Shown here one piece after another: positions 35,201 to 43,647 of a DNA stretch of 64,000 nucleotides. Position 1 is the first letter of the stretch. Each line of letters begins with the position of its first letter. The stretch spans positions 225,497 to 289,496 of the forward strand of contig CAWGYT010000007.1 of the NCBI GenBank assembly GCA_963826795.1. The letters run 5' to 3'. The stretch is from CAWGYT01 sp963826795. Its GTDB lineage: Bacteria > Planctomycetota > Planctomycetia > Pirellulales > Pirellulaceae. Below the pieces are notes generated by a model. The model did no database searches, had not been told where the DNA came from, and saw only the letters and a program-made list of their open reading frames with translations. Position numbers and translations under genes: made by a program.

Positions 35201-35665
35201 GAGGTGATCGAATACCTGCGCTATACGGCTCCTGGATTCGTGTACAGCGTTGGGCTGCCGCCGGCCAACGCGGCCGCCGCCTTGGCCTCGATCCGGAAAT
35301 TGCGACGCGAGCCTGAGCGGGCGCGACGCTGCCGCGAGCGGGCGGCCCTGTTTCTGCGGGAAGCCCGCAAACGAGGGCTTTGTACGGGACTGAGCCACGA
35401 CACGCCGGTGGTGCCAGTGGTCATCGGCAACTCGGCCAACGCCCTGCGACTCTCCCGCCGGTTGTTCGAACGGGGGATTAACGTGCAGCCGATCCTTTAC
35501 CCCGCGGTCGAGGAGAGTGGAGCGCGGCTGCGTTTTTTCATCTCGTCGACGCACACCCCCGAACAAATCGAGGAGACGGTCGCCGCCGTCGCCGAGGAGC
35601 TCGCCCAGATTCAGCCCAGCTATTTTGTCACCCCGCCGGTCTCGTCGGTCGTCTCCGCGACCTGA
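32217..35665 (+). CDS. FAAL - acyl carrier protein - AONS/SPT-like fusion, one frame break
   Basis: Three modules. The first is a fatty-acyl-AMP ligase (YTSGSTGTPKGVMLSHGN near 204, YGMAETTLIV, SGDLGFF, GRIKDLIIVRG, SGKIQRH). The second is an acyl carrier domain with GLDSLERME, Ser near 671. The third is a PLP-dependent alpha-oxoamine synthase with VDEAHSIGTMGPTGRG and the PLP lysine in TLSKSFGS near 980. The start at 32217 has GAGGAGG upstream. The frame breaks at about 34118-34132 (CCTCGACCGCCGCCG), in the linker before the carrier domain; one added base joins them (about 1149 residues). Expected chemistry: load a fatty acid onto the carrier and condense it with an amino acid, releasing CO2. 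If the break is real, it is two genes. Confidence 0.88.
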
Positions 35666-35805
35666 TCCCGGCCCGCTCGCAGACCATGGCCGGCCGTATC
35701 GACGAAGAAGAGGTGTTGCGGTTGAGACTTGAAAAGCACAGAATAGAAGAAATCGTGGTAGGTTTGTTGTGGTGATATGATTCTGTTGTTGGGAGGGGAC
35801 GTTTC

Positions 35806-35991
35806 GTGCTGACAGAAGAGCAAGTCCAACGCAGCTTCCGCAGCCTGTTCCGGAGTACGGGAGTGACGGAAGAGGCAATCGGGAAGGCTGAGGGGTTGAT
35901 CGATCAACTCCGCTTGGAAAGCCCATTGCGGCACCGGCTCTCAGAAGAGCTCGACGAGCTCCGCAAGCTGTGCGTGGCCAGTGAAAGCTGA
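35806..35991 (+). CDS. Small hypothetical protein, planctomycete-type
   Basis: A 61-residue all-helical acidic protein with GTG start preceded by GGGAGGGG. MLTEEQVQRSFRSLFRSTGVTEE, then LIDQLRLESPLRHRLSEELDELRKL. The SPLRHRLxEELDEL stretch looks conserved. No signal or membrane segment. A strong bidirectional hairpin follows 31 bp downstream. Function unknown. Confidence 0.65.
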   Translation: MLTEEQVQRSFRSLFRSTGVTEEAIGKAEGLIDQLRLESPLRHRLSEELDELRKLCVASES

Positions 35992-36021
35992 TCGGCGACG
36001 GCTCAGGTCGTCGAATCAACG

Positions 36022-36062
36022 AACAAACCCAGCCGATTCACCTTGAATCTGCTGGGTTTGTT
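36022..36062. terminator. Long bidirectional intrinsic terminator
   Basis: Outer stem AACAAACCCAGC / GCTGGGTTTGTT (12 bp, perfect) and inner stem GATTCA-CCT-TGAATC (6 bp, perfect), separated by one C/T mismatch. T-rich sequence follows on both strands. It lies between the small gene ending at 35991 and the convergent BBP7 gene ending at 36187. Confidence 0.85.
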
Positions 36063-36186
36063 TTGTTCAGCGGGTCGCTGTTTCGCCGCTGAGGGCGACG
36101 CGGTCCGGCGTCCGTCCCTCGTGCTCCTACCGCTTCGGATTGGACCCTGAGCATCGCGGAAATTGCGACCGGTCTTGGCCGAAAAC

Positions 36187-37494
36187 TTAACGGTTAATTT
36201 CGAATCCGAAGTTAATCCCGTTTGAGAAGAAGTGCTGCGTATCCAGGTCGGCAAGCTGACGAAGCGTGAGCGACGGCAGGGTGTAGGCGACCATATTGTC
36301 CCCATACCCGATGTTGGTGGCATAGGTCCCCGTGTAGCCCACATTCACGGCAAACTTCTTCGTGACGTGGAAGACCGCATCCAGGCGAATCTCGCCCAAC
36401 GGGCTGAACTGGATGTCCGAATCATACTGAGCGAAAGATGTGGGGTTGAAGTACAGCGGGTTGTTGACGCGGAGCGGCTGCAACAGACTGCCCATCGTTC
36501 CCTCCAGGCTCGCATCGCGAACGTTCAGGGCCGCCATGAAGCGTCCCTGAGTTCGAACCGACCAGCGACCCTTCGTGGCCCCCAGTCGTAAGGCGACTTG
36601 AGGACCGAACATCTTGTTTTCAACCTCGGACGTCCAATTGCTGTCGGCCAGAATGCTACCCAGCCCCAGCGCTGACATGCTGTTGTCGATCCGCAGGAAT
36701 CGCAGCCCGTACAGGAATTCGACCGTCGTGTTCCGAGCATAGAAATCGTTCCGCTGAATCGTACGCATCACCTCGACGCCAATCATCCGCGTTTGATGGT
36801 TGATCGTCAGCGTGTCGAAACTCGGAACGAAGGCTACCAGGTCTCCGAAGTCGGCAGGCTGCCCAAAGGCATTGTTGCCGTCCGAATCCACATCGTCGGC
36901 TGTTCCGTCGTTGTTGAAGTCCACGAAACCGTCGAACAAACCGGCGGGAAACTGGAACATCACCGCCACGGTACCCGTGAAAGTCTCCGAGTTGGGGTCG
37001 GTGTTTTCCACGCCGTACGTTCGGGAATCACCGGTAATGTAGTTGCCCAGTACGCCGACATCCCACCCCACATGGTCCACCATGTAGCCGAATTGGTACC
37101 GGTTACCCCACCCGAAATTTGAATCGGGTTGAGACACATCGATGCCGTTGGTGACCGGCGTCGGCGGTGGCGGTTGCTCGCCCCCGGGGTAGACGATCGG
37201 GTCGTTGTACAACAGCACCGACGAGTTGACTTGGAGCCCCGGGTTCCCAACGGCATAGCGCGGAGAGGACAGAACATTCCAGTTCATGCGCTCATAACTG
37301 AAAAAGATCCCCTCGTTGCGATACGCGTCGTCCGGGCAGTCGCAGTAAATCGGCTCGAACCAATCCCAGTCGGCTTCGAGGTCACAACAATCGGCCCAGA
37401 TCGGCCCGTGGTGTCCCTCGGCGCAGACGTCTCGCACCACACTGATGCCAAGCAGCGCGGTACACAAACCAAATAGTCGCATTACTTTCCACAT
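36187..37494 (-). CDS. BBP7-family outer-membrane beta-barrel protein
   Basis: A 435-residue exported protein. The signal peptide MWKVMRLFGLCTALLGISVVRDVCA starts at 37494, with GGAAACA before it; two other in-frame ATGs are close (37512 and 37599). The mature protein alternates short aromatic strands (WDVGVLGNYITG, FLYGLRFLRIDN, RWSVRTQGRFMAALN) and ends in a barrel-like FGFEINR with terminal strands. An FVDFNNDGTADDVDSDGNN loop resembles a calcium-binding D-rich loop. BBP7 proteins are abundant in planctomycetes and of unknown substrate. Confidence 0.78.
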   Translation of the reverse strand: MWKVMRLFGLCTALLGISVVRDVCAEGHHGPIWADCCDLEADWDWFEPIYCDCPDDAYRNEGIFFSYERMNWNVLSSPRYAVGNPGLQVNSSVLLYNDPIVYPGGEQPPPPTPVTNGIDVSQPDSNFGWGNRYQFGYMVDHVGWDVGVLGNYITGDSRTYGVENTDPNSETFTGTVAVMFQFPAGLFDGFVDFNNDGTADDVDSDGNNAFGQPADFGDLVAFVPSFDTLTINHQTRMIGVEVMRTIQRNDFYARNTTVEFLYGLRFLRIDNSMSALGLGSILADSNWTSEVENKMFGPQVALRLGATKGRWSVRTQGRFMAALNVRDASLEGTMGSLLQPLRVNNPLYFNPTSFAQYDSDIQFSPLGEIRLDAVFHVTKKFAVNVGYTGTYATNIGYGDNMVAYTLPSLTLRQLADLDTQHFFSNGINFGFEINR

Positions 37495-37878
37495 TGTTTC
37501 CAGACCTCGCATTAGAGTGATGGCTAACGGAGGAGTTTGCCCAATCCGTTGCGGTTGTCGGTAGTATCGGACGCGCCTGTCGCGCAAGTTGAGGAACAAC
37601 GGTAAGCCTTAGCGAAAAGTTCGAATAATCTGGCCTCGTGCTCAGCAAGCCGCCAAAGCCCCTCCCGGCCGCACTTTGCACGGCCTGCGCACGACCCGGC
37701 CCGAAGACGTCGCGCGCGGGACCGCATACCCGAGGCGAGCGGGTCGGAACGGAACGGACGAGGCGTCGAGGATCCGGGCCAGGGTCCGGTCGATTGTCGG
37801 TCATCGTGATTCGCTCTATATTTACAGCAGTTTCCCGCCCTACTTTCGTTCCCAAAAACGCTCAGGAGGCCGCCTTTC
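37495..37878. other. Divergent promoter region between BBP7 and TraB-like genes
   Basis: 384 bp without a gene. It carries the promoter candidate at 37794-37822 for the rightward gene. Nothing clear is seen for the leftward gene. Confidence 0.5.
37794..37822 (+). promoter_or_regulatory. Sigma-70-like promoter for the TraB-like gene
   Basis: TTGTCG, 17-base spacer, TATATT. The start would be about 50 bases before the AGGAGG and ATG at 37879. Confidence 0.55.
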
Positions 37879-38884
37879 ATGCCCTTGCAACGCTTATTCT
37901 TCGGGCTCACCGTGATTTGGCTCGGCGCAGAGCGTCGTCCGAGCCGAAGAGGTGCTGGCCCAACCGGCGACGGAAAAGGCCCCTCTTTCGGCGGCTGAAA
38001 TGCTCCAACGGTTCGATCGTGATGGGGACCAAAAGCTGGATGCCGCGGAGTTGGCCCAGGCGCTGGCGACTCCGGATGCCGGGTCCAACGCCCTGAAGTT
38101 CGTTCGTGTCCAGCGCGATGGCAAAGGGATTCCCCAAAGCCTGGAAACGGCGATCGTTTCGTTTTCCTCGCCGGACCATAAGCTGCAAGTCGATCTGATT
38201 GGCGCCGTCCATGTCGCAGATCAGGCTTATTTCGACCAGTTGAACCGCCGTTTCCGCGACTACGATGCCGTGTTGTATGAGCTGATCGCACCCGAGGGGA
38301 CGCGGGTACCTCGAGGAGGCCAAAAGGCCCAGCATCCGGTCGGTCAGCTGCAAACGGGGCTGACTTCGCTGCTGGACTTGTCGTTTCAGCTGGACCAAAT
38401 CGACTATACGGCCAAGCATCTGGTGCATGCCGATCTCTCGCCCGAACAGTTCGCGGCCAAGATGGAGGAGCGCGGAGAGAGTTTCGTGCAGTTGCTGCTT
38501 CGAATGATGGGCCAAGCCGCGGCACAGACGGGGCAAAACAACGCGCCGAGCGACCTCGAGATGCTGTTTGCCCTTTTCGCTCCGGATCGACCTTTACGGC
38601 TGAAACGTGTGATGGCTGGCCAGTTCGAGAATCTCGAAGGTCAGATGAATGTGCTGGAAGGTCCCCAGGGCTCGACGCTCATCAGCGAACGCAATAAGCG
38701 AGCGTTGGAAGTTCTTCGTCAACAGGTCGATGCGGGACACGACCGATTGGCCATTTTTTACGGGGCCGGACATATGTCCGACATGGCCGCCCGCTTGCAG
38801 GCGGATTTTGGACTCGTTCCAGGCCAGGTCGACTGGCTGGAAGCCTGGAACCTGACGGGAAAGAAGGACAGCAAGCAACGCTAG
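37879..38884 (+). CDS. TraB/GumN-like exported protein with EF-hand, one frame break
   Basis: AGGAGG precedes ATG at 37879. The signal peptide MPLQRLFFGLTVIWL is in one frame, and the rest, from AQSVVRAEEVLAQ, lies in the next. The switch is near 37920-37926; dropping one G from CTCGGCGCAG joins them. The mature part has an EF-hand (DRDGDQKLDAAE, residue 14 onward of VLAQPATEK) and then a TraB/GumN/TIKI-type domain: LIGAVHVADQAYFDQLN near its start and FYGAGHMSDMAARL near its end, the paired GxxH motifs of the family. This family includes metal-dependent membrane proteases in animals; the bacterial role is open. Confidence 0.75.
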
Positions 38885-39003
38885 CGGCATTTGACGCGGT
38901 TTCTTTACACCACGCGATGAATCACCCATACTGTGCCCCGTCCATCTCGGCGGGGGCCAGCTCGGTCTTGGGAACGATCAGTAGGGAACGGAGTAACCGC
39001 GTT

Positions 39004-39810
39004 ATGGTACGGATGTCGATGAATGAGCTTTCCACCTATTGGTGGACGTTTGACGAGGACGTCATCCGGTATGCTGAAGCTGGATATACCGCCATGGGCG
39101 TGTGGCGGCAGAAGTTGGCTGATTTCGGCGACGAGAAGGGAATCGAGCTCTTGCGGGATCGGCAAATGGCGGTCTCGAATCTGATGTGGGCCGGTGGCTT
39201 CACCGGTAGCGACGGACGCCGCTATCAGGAAAGCGTGGACGATGCCATCGAGGCGATCCATTTAGCCGCCGAGTTGTCGGCGGATTGCCTGGTCGTCTAC
39301 ACGGGTTCGCGAGCAGGTCACACGCACAATCACGCGCGGCGGATGAGCCGCAATGCAATCGCCGAACTCATCCCCGTGGCAGCATCCTGCGGAGTGACTC
39401 TGGCGGTCGAGCCGGTCCACCCGGATTGCGGCGGAGAATGGAGTCTGCTCGCCTCGCTGGAAGCGGCGCTGAAGTTCCTTGACGAGTTCGCTTCTCCCGT
39501 CGTCAAGTTGGCGTTTGACACCTACCACCTTGGACAGCGGCCGCTGGACCTTGGGCGTTTGGAACAGATCGGTGAGCGGGTCGCGATTATCCATCTGGCC
39601 GATTCAAAAGGCCCGCCTGTGGGGGAACAGAACCGGTGCCTGTTGGGTGATGGACGAATTCCGATCGCGGAACTGATCGCGGCTCTGAGTGAAGGTGGAT
39701 TCCGGGGGTACTGCGACATTGAGCTGCTGGGAGAAGACCTGGAGCCGTACACCTACGAGCAGATTCTGAATCATTCGCGGGCCGCCTTGTCCCAACTGAT
39801 CGGAGTCTAA
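39004..39810 (+). CDS. Sugar phosphate isomerase/epimerase (xylose isomerase-like TIM barrel)
   Basis: A 268-residue TIM-barrel protein. MSMNELSTYWWTFDEDVIRYAEAGYTAMGVW is the typical first strand and helix. Metal-site acids and histidines are at AVEPVHPD, LAFDTYHL, IIHLADSKGP and CDIELLGE. The frame is open to 38917; the start at 39004 has GGAG ten bases upstream and begins at the conserved part. Substrate unknown; such proteins act on inositols, hexuloses and other sugars. Confidence 0.85.
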   Translation: MVRMSMNELSTYWWTFDEDVIRYAEAGYTAMGVWRQKLADFGDEKGIELLRDRQMAVSNLMWAGGFTGSDGRRYQESVDDAIEAIHLAAELSADCLVVYTGSRAGHTHNHARRMSRNAIAELIPVAASCGVTLAVEPVHPDCGGEWSLLASLEAALKFLDEFASPVVKLAFDTYHLGQRPLDLGRLEQIGERVAIIHLADSKGPPVGEQNRCLLGDGRIPIAELIAALSEGGFRGYCDIELLGEDLEPYTYEQILNHSRAALSQLIGV

Positions 39811-39839
39811 GCGAGCGGGCGTGGGCGGGAGACGTGAGC

Positions 39840-41300
39840 TCACTCCCCGCGTCGCGGTAGCTCGTAGCAGAGCAGTCGGTCTTTGCCGCGCACGTACAGC
39901 AGGCCGTGCGAGACGAGCGGTGCGGCCCAGGCTGGATAGGTCAGAAGGGGTCGTCCACTTGCGCCCGGTATGCCTTCCTCACGTGGCATAAACTCGCTGA
40001 CGAGCTCGTATCGCTCCGGCGTGGCGCGGATCACCCGCAGCGTCCCGTCTTCGCTCAGACAAATGAAATGGCCGTCGACGTAAAGAAGTGAACTCCGAGC
40101 CAGGCCCGGTTGACTCCACATCGTCCGCCCCGTTTCGGCATCAAGGCACCGTAGCTCCGCGTTCTGGGCATGTCGACCACTGCTTCCGTACAGATAGCCT
40201 TCGTGATAGATCGGCGTATTCCAATGAGCTTGCATGGCCTTCGCGCGACGTTGGAGATCATCGGTCCAGACCAGCTCGTAGCCGCCTGGCCGGAACGTCA
40301 GCAGGGCTGCACCTGGCCCGTACGTCTCGGAAATAAAGACGCGATCCTTCCATACCGTGGGTGTACTCGCGTTCACGCTTTCGAGAGTCCGAGCTCGCCA
40401 GGGAAAAAAGAAATCCTGTCGCCCATTCGATGGGTCAAAGGCCAAGAGTCCACCGCGCGTAAAGCAAAATGCCCACGACCGGTCGGGACGGCGAACGATG
40501 CGGGGTGAGGCATAACTGGCCAATTCGTCGGACAGTTGGTACGCAACTTCGCCCGTTCGTTTGTGGAAGGCGACCACACCGGATCCATTTCCGCGGACGC
40601 GATCGAGCCGTCCGGGCGGAAGCAACTGGTCTTCCGGCGGACTGCCTCCCACAATCACGACGAGCAGCTCATCGAAAATCGCGGGTGTACTGCCGACGCC
40701 AAAGAAGTTTTGAACGACGCCAAACTTCTCCTGAGTGTCGACCTTCCAAACCAACGTGCCATCTTCGACACGCAGGCAGTGCAAAATTCCCTCGACTCCA
40801 AAAATGTAAACGCGATCGTCATCGATGACCGGAGTTGTCCGAGGTCCCGGACTATAGTTGTAAAGGTCCGCGTAGTCCGACGCGTAACTGAACCGCCATA
40901 ACTCCTCGCCCGTTTCGCTCGTCACGCAGACCAATGAAGCTTGACCTTCGACGTAGTCAAATTGTAGATAACGCCCACGACTCAGACTGCCAATTCCGTA
41001 GCTTTCGCCTAGCTTGCGCGACCATCGCAGGGAGGGTCCCGCTGGCGGCCAGGGAAACACAAAACCGGTCTCGTTTGACTTGTTGTCGCCGGCGGGGCCA
41101 AGGAAACTTGGCCAGTCCTGCCCAGGACGGCCGCTTCCCAAATCGCGGACTGACGAAACGGGGGGATCCGCGGTGCGCGCCAGCGTCCCCCCGAGTAGCG
41201 TGACGCTCAGCAGACTGCCGATCAGGAGACGGCCAATCCCGTCGCCCCGGCTGGGGCGCGACTTTCCAAACCCACCACACGACGCGGACGTGGACTGCAT
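39840..41300 (-). CDS. PQQ-repeat beta-propeller protein (BamB-like)
   Basis: About 486 residues from ATG at 41300, which has GGGAGGAA upstream; the frame is open to 41381. A signal segment RLLIGSLLSVTLLGGTLARTA is followed by DWPSFLGPAGDN, the usual planctomycete PQQ-propeller opening. Repeat-type motifs include VTSETGEELWRFSY, VEDGTLVWKVDT, VVAFHKRTGEVAYQL and LDAETGRTMWSQ. These proteins are periplasmic, and their PQQ dependence is usually untested. Convergent with the sugar isomerase gene. Confidence 0.85.
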   Translation of the reverse strand: MQSTSASCGGFGKSRPSRGDGIGRLLIGSLLSVTLLGGTLARTADPPVSSVRDLGSGRPGQDWPSFLGPAGDNKSNETGFVFPWPPAGPSLRWSRKLGESYGIGSLSRGRYLQFDYVEGQASLVCVTSETGEELWRFSYASDYADLYNYSPGPRTTPVIDDDRVYIFGVEGILHCLRVEDGTLVWKVDTQEKFGVVQNFFGVGSTPAIFDELLVVIVGGSPPEDQLLPPGRLDRVRGNGSGVVAFHKRTGEVAYQLSDELASYASPRIVRRPDRSWAFCFTRGGLLAFDPSNGRQDFFFPWRARTLESVNASTPTVWKDRVFISETYGPGAALLTFRPGGYELVWTDDLQRRAKAMQAHWNTPIYHEGYLYGSSGRHAQNAELRCLDAETGRTMWSQPGLARSSLLYVDGHFICLSEDGTLRVIRATPERYELVSEFMPREEGIPGASGRPLLTYPAWAAPLVSHGLLYVRGKDRLLCYELPRRGE

Positions 41301-41437
41301 TTCCTCCCGACGATGGCCCTTCGAGCCGCGACGCTTGACGGTCCGCGCTCCGAGAGCGAGCGTGTTACGATGCATATCCATCCGCGGAGCACTTTCTCAC
41401 AACTGAGGGACTCGGTGATTGCGACCGATGATAACGC

Positions 41438-41866
41438 ATGTCAAAGCTGGTTATCAACGAATTGATTCAAATTCCCTGGGACGAATTCACTTTCACGGCC
41501 GTCCGCAGTCAAGGCCCTGGTGGACAGAATGTAAACAAGGTGAATACGAAGGTTGTCCTGCAATGGGCCGTGCACGATTCGCCGTCCTTACCCGCAACCG
41601 TTCGCGAGCGTCTGATCCGACAAGCGTCGTCGGCAGTTTCGAAGACCGGCCTGCTCACAATTTCCAGTCAGCGTAGTCGTCGTCGTCACATGAACCAAGC
41701 CGATTGTCTGCAAAAACTACGCGTCATGATTCTTGACGCGGTGCACGTTCCGAAAGAACGGAGGCCAACCAAACCGACGCGGTCGAGCCAGCGGCGGCGA
41801 CAACGTGAGAAAGAAATGACGTCACTTAAGAAAAAGGAACGCCGCGGACCAAATCTTGAGAGCTAA
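41438..41866 (+). CDS. arfB: Alternative ribosome-rescue factor ArfB (YaeJ) / peptidyl-tRNA hydrolase
   Basis: A 142-residue class-I release factor-like protein. It has the catalytic GPGGQNVNK motif near 27-35 and the basic tail (TRSSQRRRQREKEMTSLKKKERR) that enters the empty mRNA channel. There is no codon-recognition domain, so it is not RF1/RF2. It rescues ribosomes stalled without a stop codon. Normal length. Confidence 0.92.
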   Translation: MSKLVINELIQIPWDEFTFTAVRSQGPGGQNVNKVNTKVVLQWAVHDSPSLPATVRERLIRQASSAVSKTGLLTISSQRSRRRHMNQADCLQKLRVMILDAVHVPKERRPTKPTRSSQRRRQREKEMTSLKKKERRGPNLES

Positions 41867-42012
41867 GCCGGGCAGTCCCTAGCATCTTTCGCGATTGAGT
41901 CGCATAATGCTTCGAGGAAGGAACGCCCCACATCGTCATTGCCTCGGTCACGAAAGACCCGTCTGGTGCAATCCCGTCGTACGCTTCGCTCATCGTGGTG
42001 ACCGTCGCAGAT

Positions 42013-42747
42013 ATGCCTCGCAAAACCCATATCGACGATATTCTCAAGGATTGGCCCTACGAACCCAATTCGGTGAGCGTTCGCATGGTAAAGGGGCGTG
42101 ATGGTCGTGACATCATTCAGATGCGAATCGAAATGGGCATCTTGCAGCTCGAGATCGCGGGGCGTCCGGACGGGGACCGTCCAGGCGGATTCGACACGTT
42201 CTTCGACTACCTTGCGCATGAAGCCGTGGCCGACGAGGCGATGGTGATGACCGAAGAGCAGTGCTCTGAGGCAGACCGAGAATTCGTGCAGTTCTATCAT
42301 CGCCGCATTTGCTGGCTCGCCATTCGCGAATTCGAACATGCTAAACATGACGCCGACCATACGCTCGGACTGATGGACTTCTGTCGCGATCATTCGCCGG
42401 ATGAAGCGTGGACGATGACGCACGAGCAGTATCGACCTTTTGTGTTGTTCCACCGCACGCAGGCCGCAACGTTGAGCGCTTTGGAAGATGACGACGCGGA
42501 AGCGGCGGTCGAGGAAGTCAACAACGGCCTGGAACGATTGAAGGATCTGTTTGAGGAGTTCGACGCGGGGGAAGAGTTCAACGAAAACGAACTGGTCGCT
42601 CGACTGGTCGAGCTGCGTGAATCCGTCCGCGAGAAATTTGCCGTCGGGCGCACCTTGCAAGAACAGCTGGACGATGCGATCGCCTCGGAACAATATGAGC
42701 TCGCCGCGCGTTTGCGCGATCAGCTGGCCGACCGCCGTAACCGCTAG
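42013..42747 (+). CDS. UVR-motif protein, conserved in planctomycetes
   Basis: A 244-residue acidic protein. It opens MPRKTHIDDILKDWPYEP and has a long central region (VRMVKGRDGRDIIQMRIEMGILQLE) of unknown fold. It ends with a UvrB/UvrC interaction motif (LDDAIASEQYELAARLRDQLADRR). The UVR motif is also found in Clp adaptors and kinases, so a nucleotide-excision role is not implied. The start could also be GTG at 41995; the ATG at 42013 begins the conserved part. Confidence 0.75.
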   Translation: MPRKTHIDDILKDWPYEPNSVSVRMVKGRDGRDIIQMRIEMGILQLEIAGRPDGDRPGGFDTFFDYLAHEAVADEAMVMTEEQCSEADREFVQFYHRRICWLAIREFEHAKHDADHTLGLMDFCRDHSPDEAWTMTHEQYRPFVLFHRTQAATLSALEDDDAEAAVEEVNNGLERLKDLFEEFDAGEEFNENELVARLVELRESVREKFAVGRTLQEQLDDAIASEQYELAARLRDQLADRRNR

Positions 42748-42799
42748 AAATCCGGCTGGACCTGTGCCTTGTCACCGCTTAGTCTTGGGGCAGGTGCAC

Positions 42800-42825
42800 C
42801 GGGAGGGCAAGGTTCCCGCCGAGCC
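42800..42825. repeat. Dispersed 26-bp intergenic element, copy 2
   Basis: CGGGAGGGCAAGG followed by TTCCCGCCGAGCC, matching the copy at 21919-21944 at all but a few positions. Confidence 0.75.
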
Positions 42826-43118
42826 AGACTTGCGTTGTGCGTCGTCGTTCGCAAGTTGGGAAAAGGCGTGACACCGCACTCGCCCCGCCGTGCTGTCTTG
42901 GGGCTGCTGGCACGCCAGGCGATCCAGCGAACGCTTTCGCTGGACGAAGCAGCGGGAGCGTCCGTCGCGACGAGGCGATCGAGACTTGAAGTTTTCTGAC
43001 CGTGGCTTCAAAAGTTTTGTAAGACTCTCCACCAAGTGTCCTGGTTTTGCTGACTCGCGCGACCTCGGAATCCTTGATTTTGGCCGAATTCTTGCCGGCT
43101 ACTCGGATTCGAATTGAA

Positions 43119-43135
43119 TTGGCATGTCGCGTGCA
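43119..43135 (+). promoter_or_regulatory. Possible sigma-54 (-24/-12) promoter upstream of csrA
   Basis: TTGGCATGTCGCGTGCA has GG and GC elements 10 bases apart and matches most of the consensus TTGGCACG-N4-TTGCA. It would start transcription about 60 bases before the csrA ATG. No enhancer site was found. Confidence 0.35.
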
Positions 43136-43154
43136 TTGAGGGCTTACCATGCCA

Positions 43155-43176
43155 ACACAGGGCGTTTCCCCTGTGT
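43155..43176 (+). promoter_or_regulatory. Hairpin in csrA leader
   Basis: ACACAGGG-CGTTTC-CCCTGTGT, a perfect 8-bp stem. The leader also holds the ribosome-binding AAGGAG, which contains the GGA core that CsrA can bind, so autoregulation is possible but unproven. Confidence 0.4.
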
Positions 43177-43209
43177 GCTGCGGCGAAACCTTCGACAAAG
43201 GAGTTTGTC

Positions 43210-43599
43210 ATGCTCGTGCTTTCACGCAAGATCGGCCAGCAGATTCGGATCGGGGATCAGATCACGCTGACCATCGTTAAGACCCAAGGCAAGACGGTGC
43301 GAATCGGAATCGAAGCGCCATCCGACGTGCGCGTGCTGCGGGCCGAACTACCCTCGTTCGAAGCAACCCCAGCGGCCGCAATCTCGCGGGGGGCCGAGAT
43401 GGACCGGTCGCCGTCCTTGAAGGTCATGGCCGAGCGAGCGACTCGCCGGCAACAGTCGACCGGATGGGGCAGCGGCGAGCGGCCGACGCGTACCGACGCG
43501 CGTCATCCTCAGCGCTGGTCCATGGCGAGCATGCAGCAACGCGTTCAGACTTCGATCGGCGTGCGTCCGACAACCTCGGCAGCTCCGCACGAGCGCTAA
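43210..43599 (+). CDS. csrA: CsrA carbon-storage regulator with long C-terminal extension
   Basis: A 129-residue protein. The first 50 residues are a CsrA domain (MLVLSRKIGQQIRIGDQITL, VRIGIEAPSDVRVLRAEL) that binds GGA motifs in mRNA as a swapped dimer. The following 75 residues are basic and of low complexity (ERATRRQQSTGWGSGERPTR), far beyond the usual 60-75 residue size. AAGGAG lies six bases before the ATG. A second csrA is at 50928. Confidence 0.9.
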   Translation: MLVLSRKIGQQIRIGDQITLTIVKTQGKTVRIGIEAPSDVRVLRAELPSFEATPAAAISRGAEMDRSPSLKVMAERATRRQQSTGWGSGERPTRTDARHPQRWSMASMQQRVQTSIGVRPTTSAAPHER

Positions 43600-43647
43600 T
43601 TTACTGCTTCCGCTTGGCACGAGTCCGTCCGACCCTCGGCAACTCGC

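Larger units (their letters stand above)
42748..43209. other. 462-bp csrA upstream region
   Basis: No gene supported. It contains the dispersed 26-bp element (42800-42825), a sigma-54-like site (43119-43135) and an 8-bp hairpin in the csrA leader (43155-43176). Confidence 0.5.

Noticed and set aside
37879..37960. UGA in front of the TraB-like ORF as a second selenocysteine codon
   Set aside because: The UGA is in the frame of the mature part only and lies within the signal-peptide region. There is no SECIS-type hairpin, and one extra base explains it.
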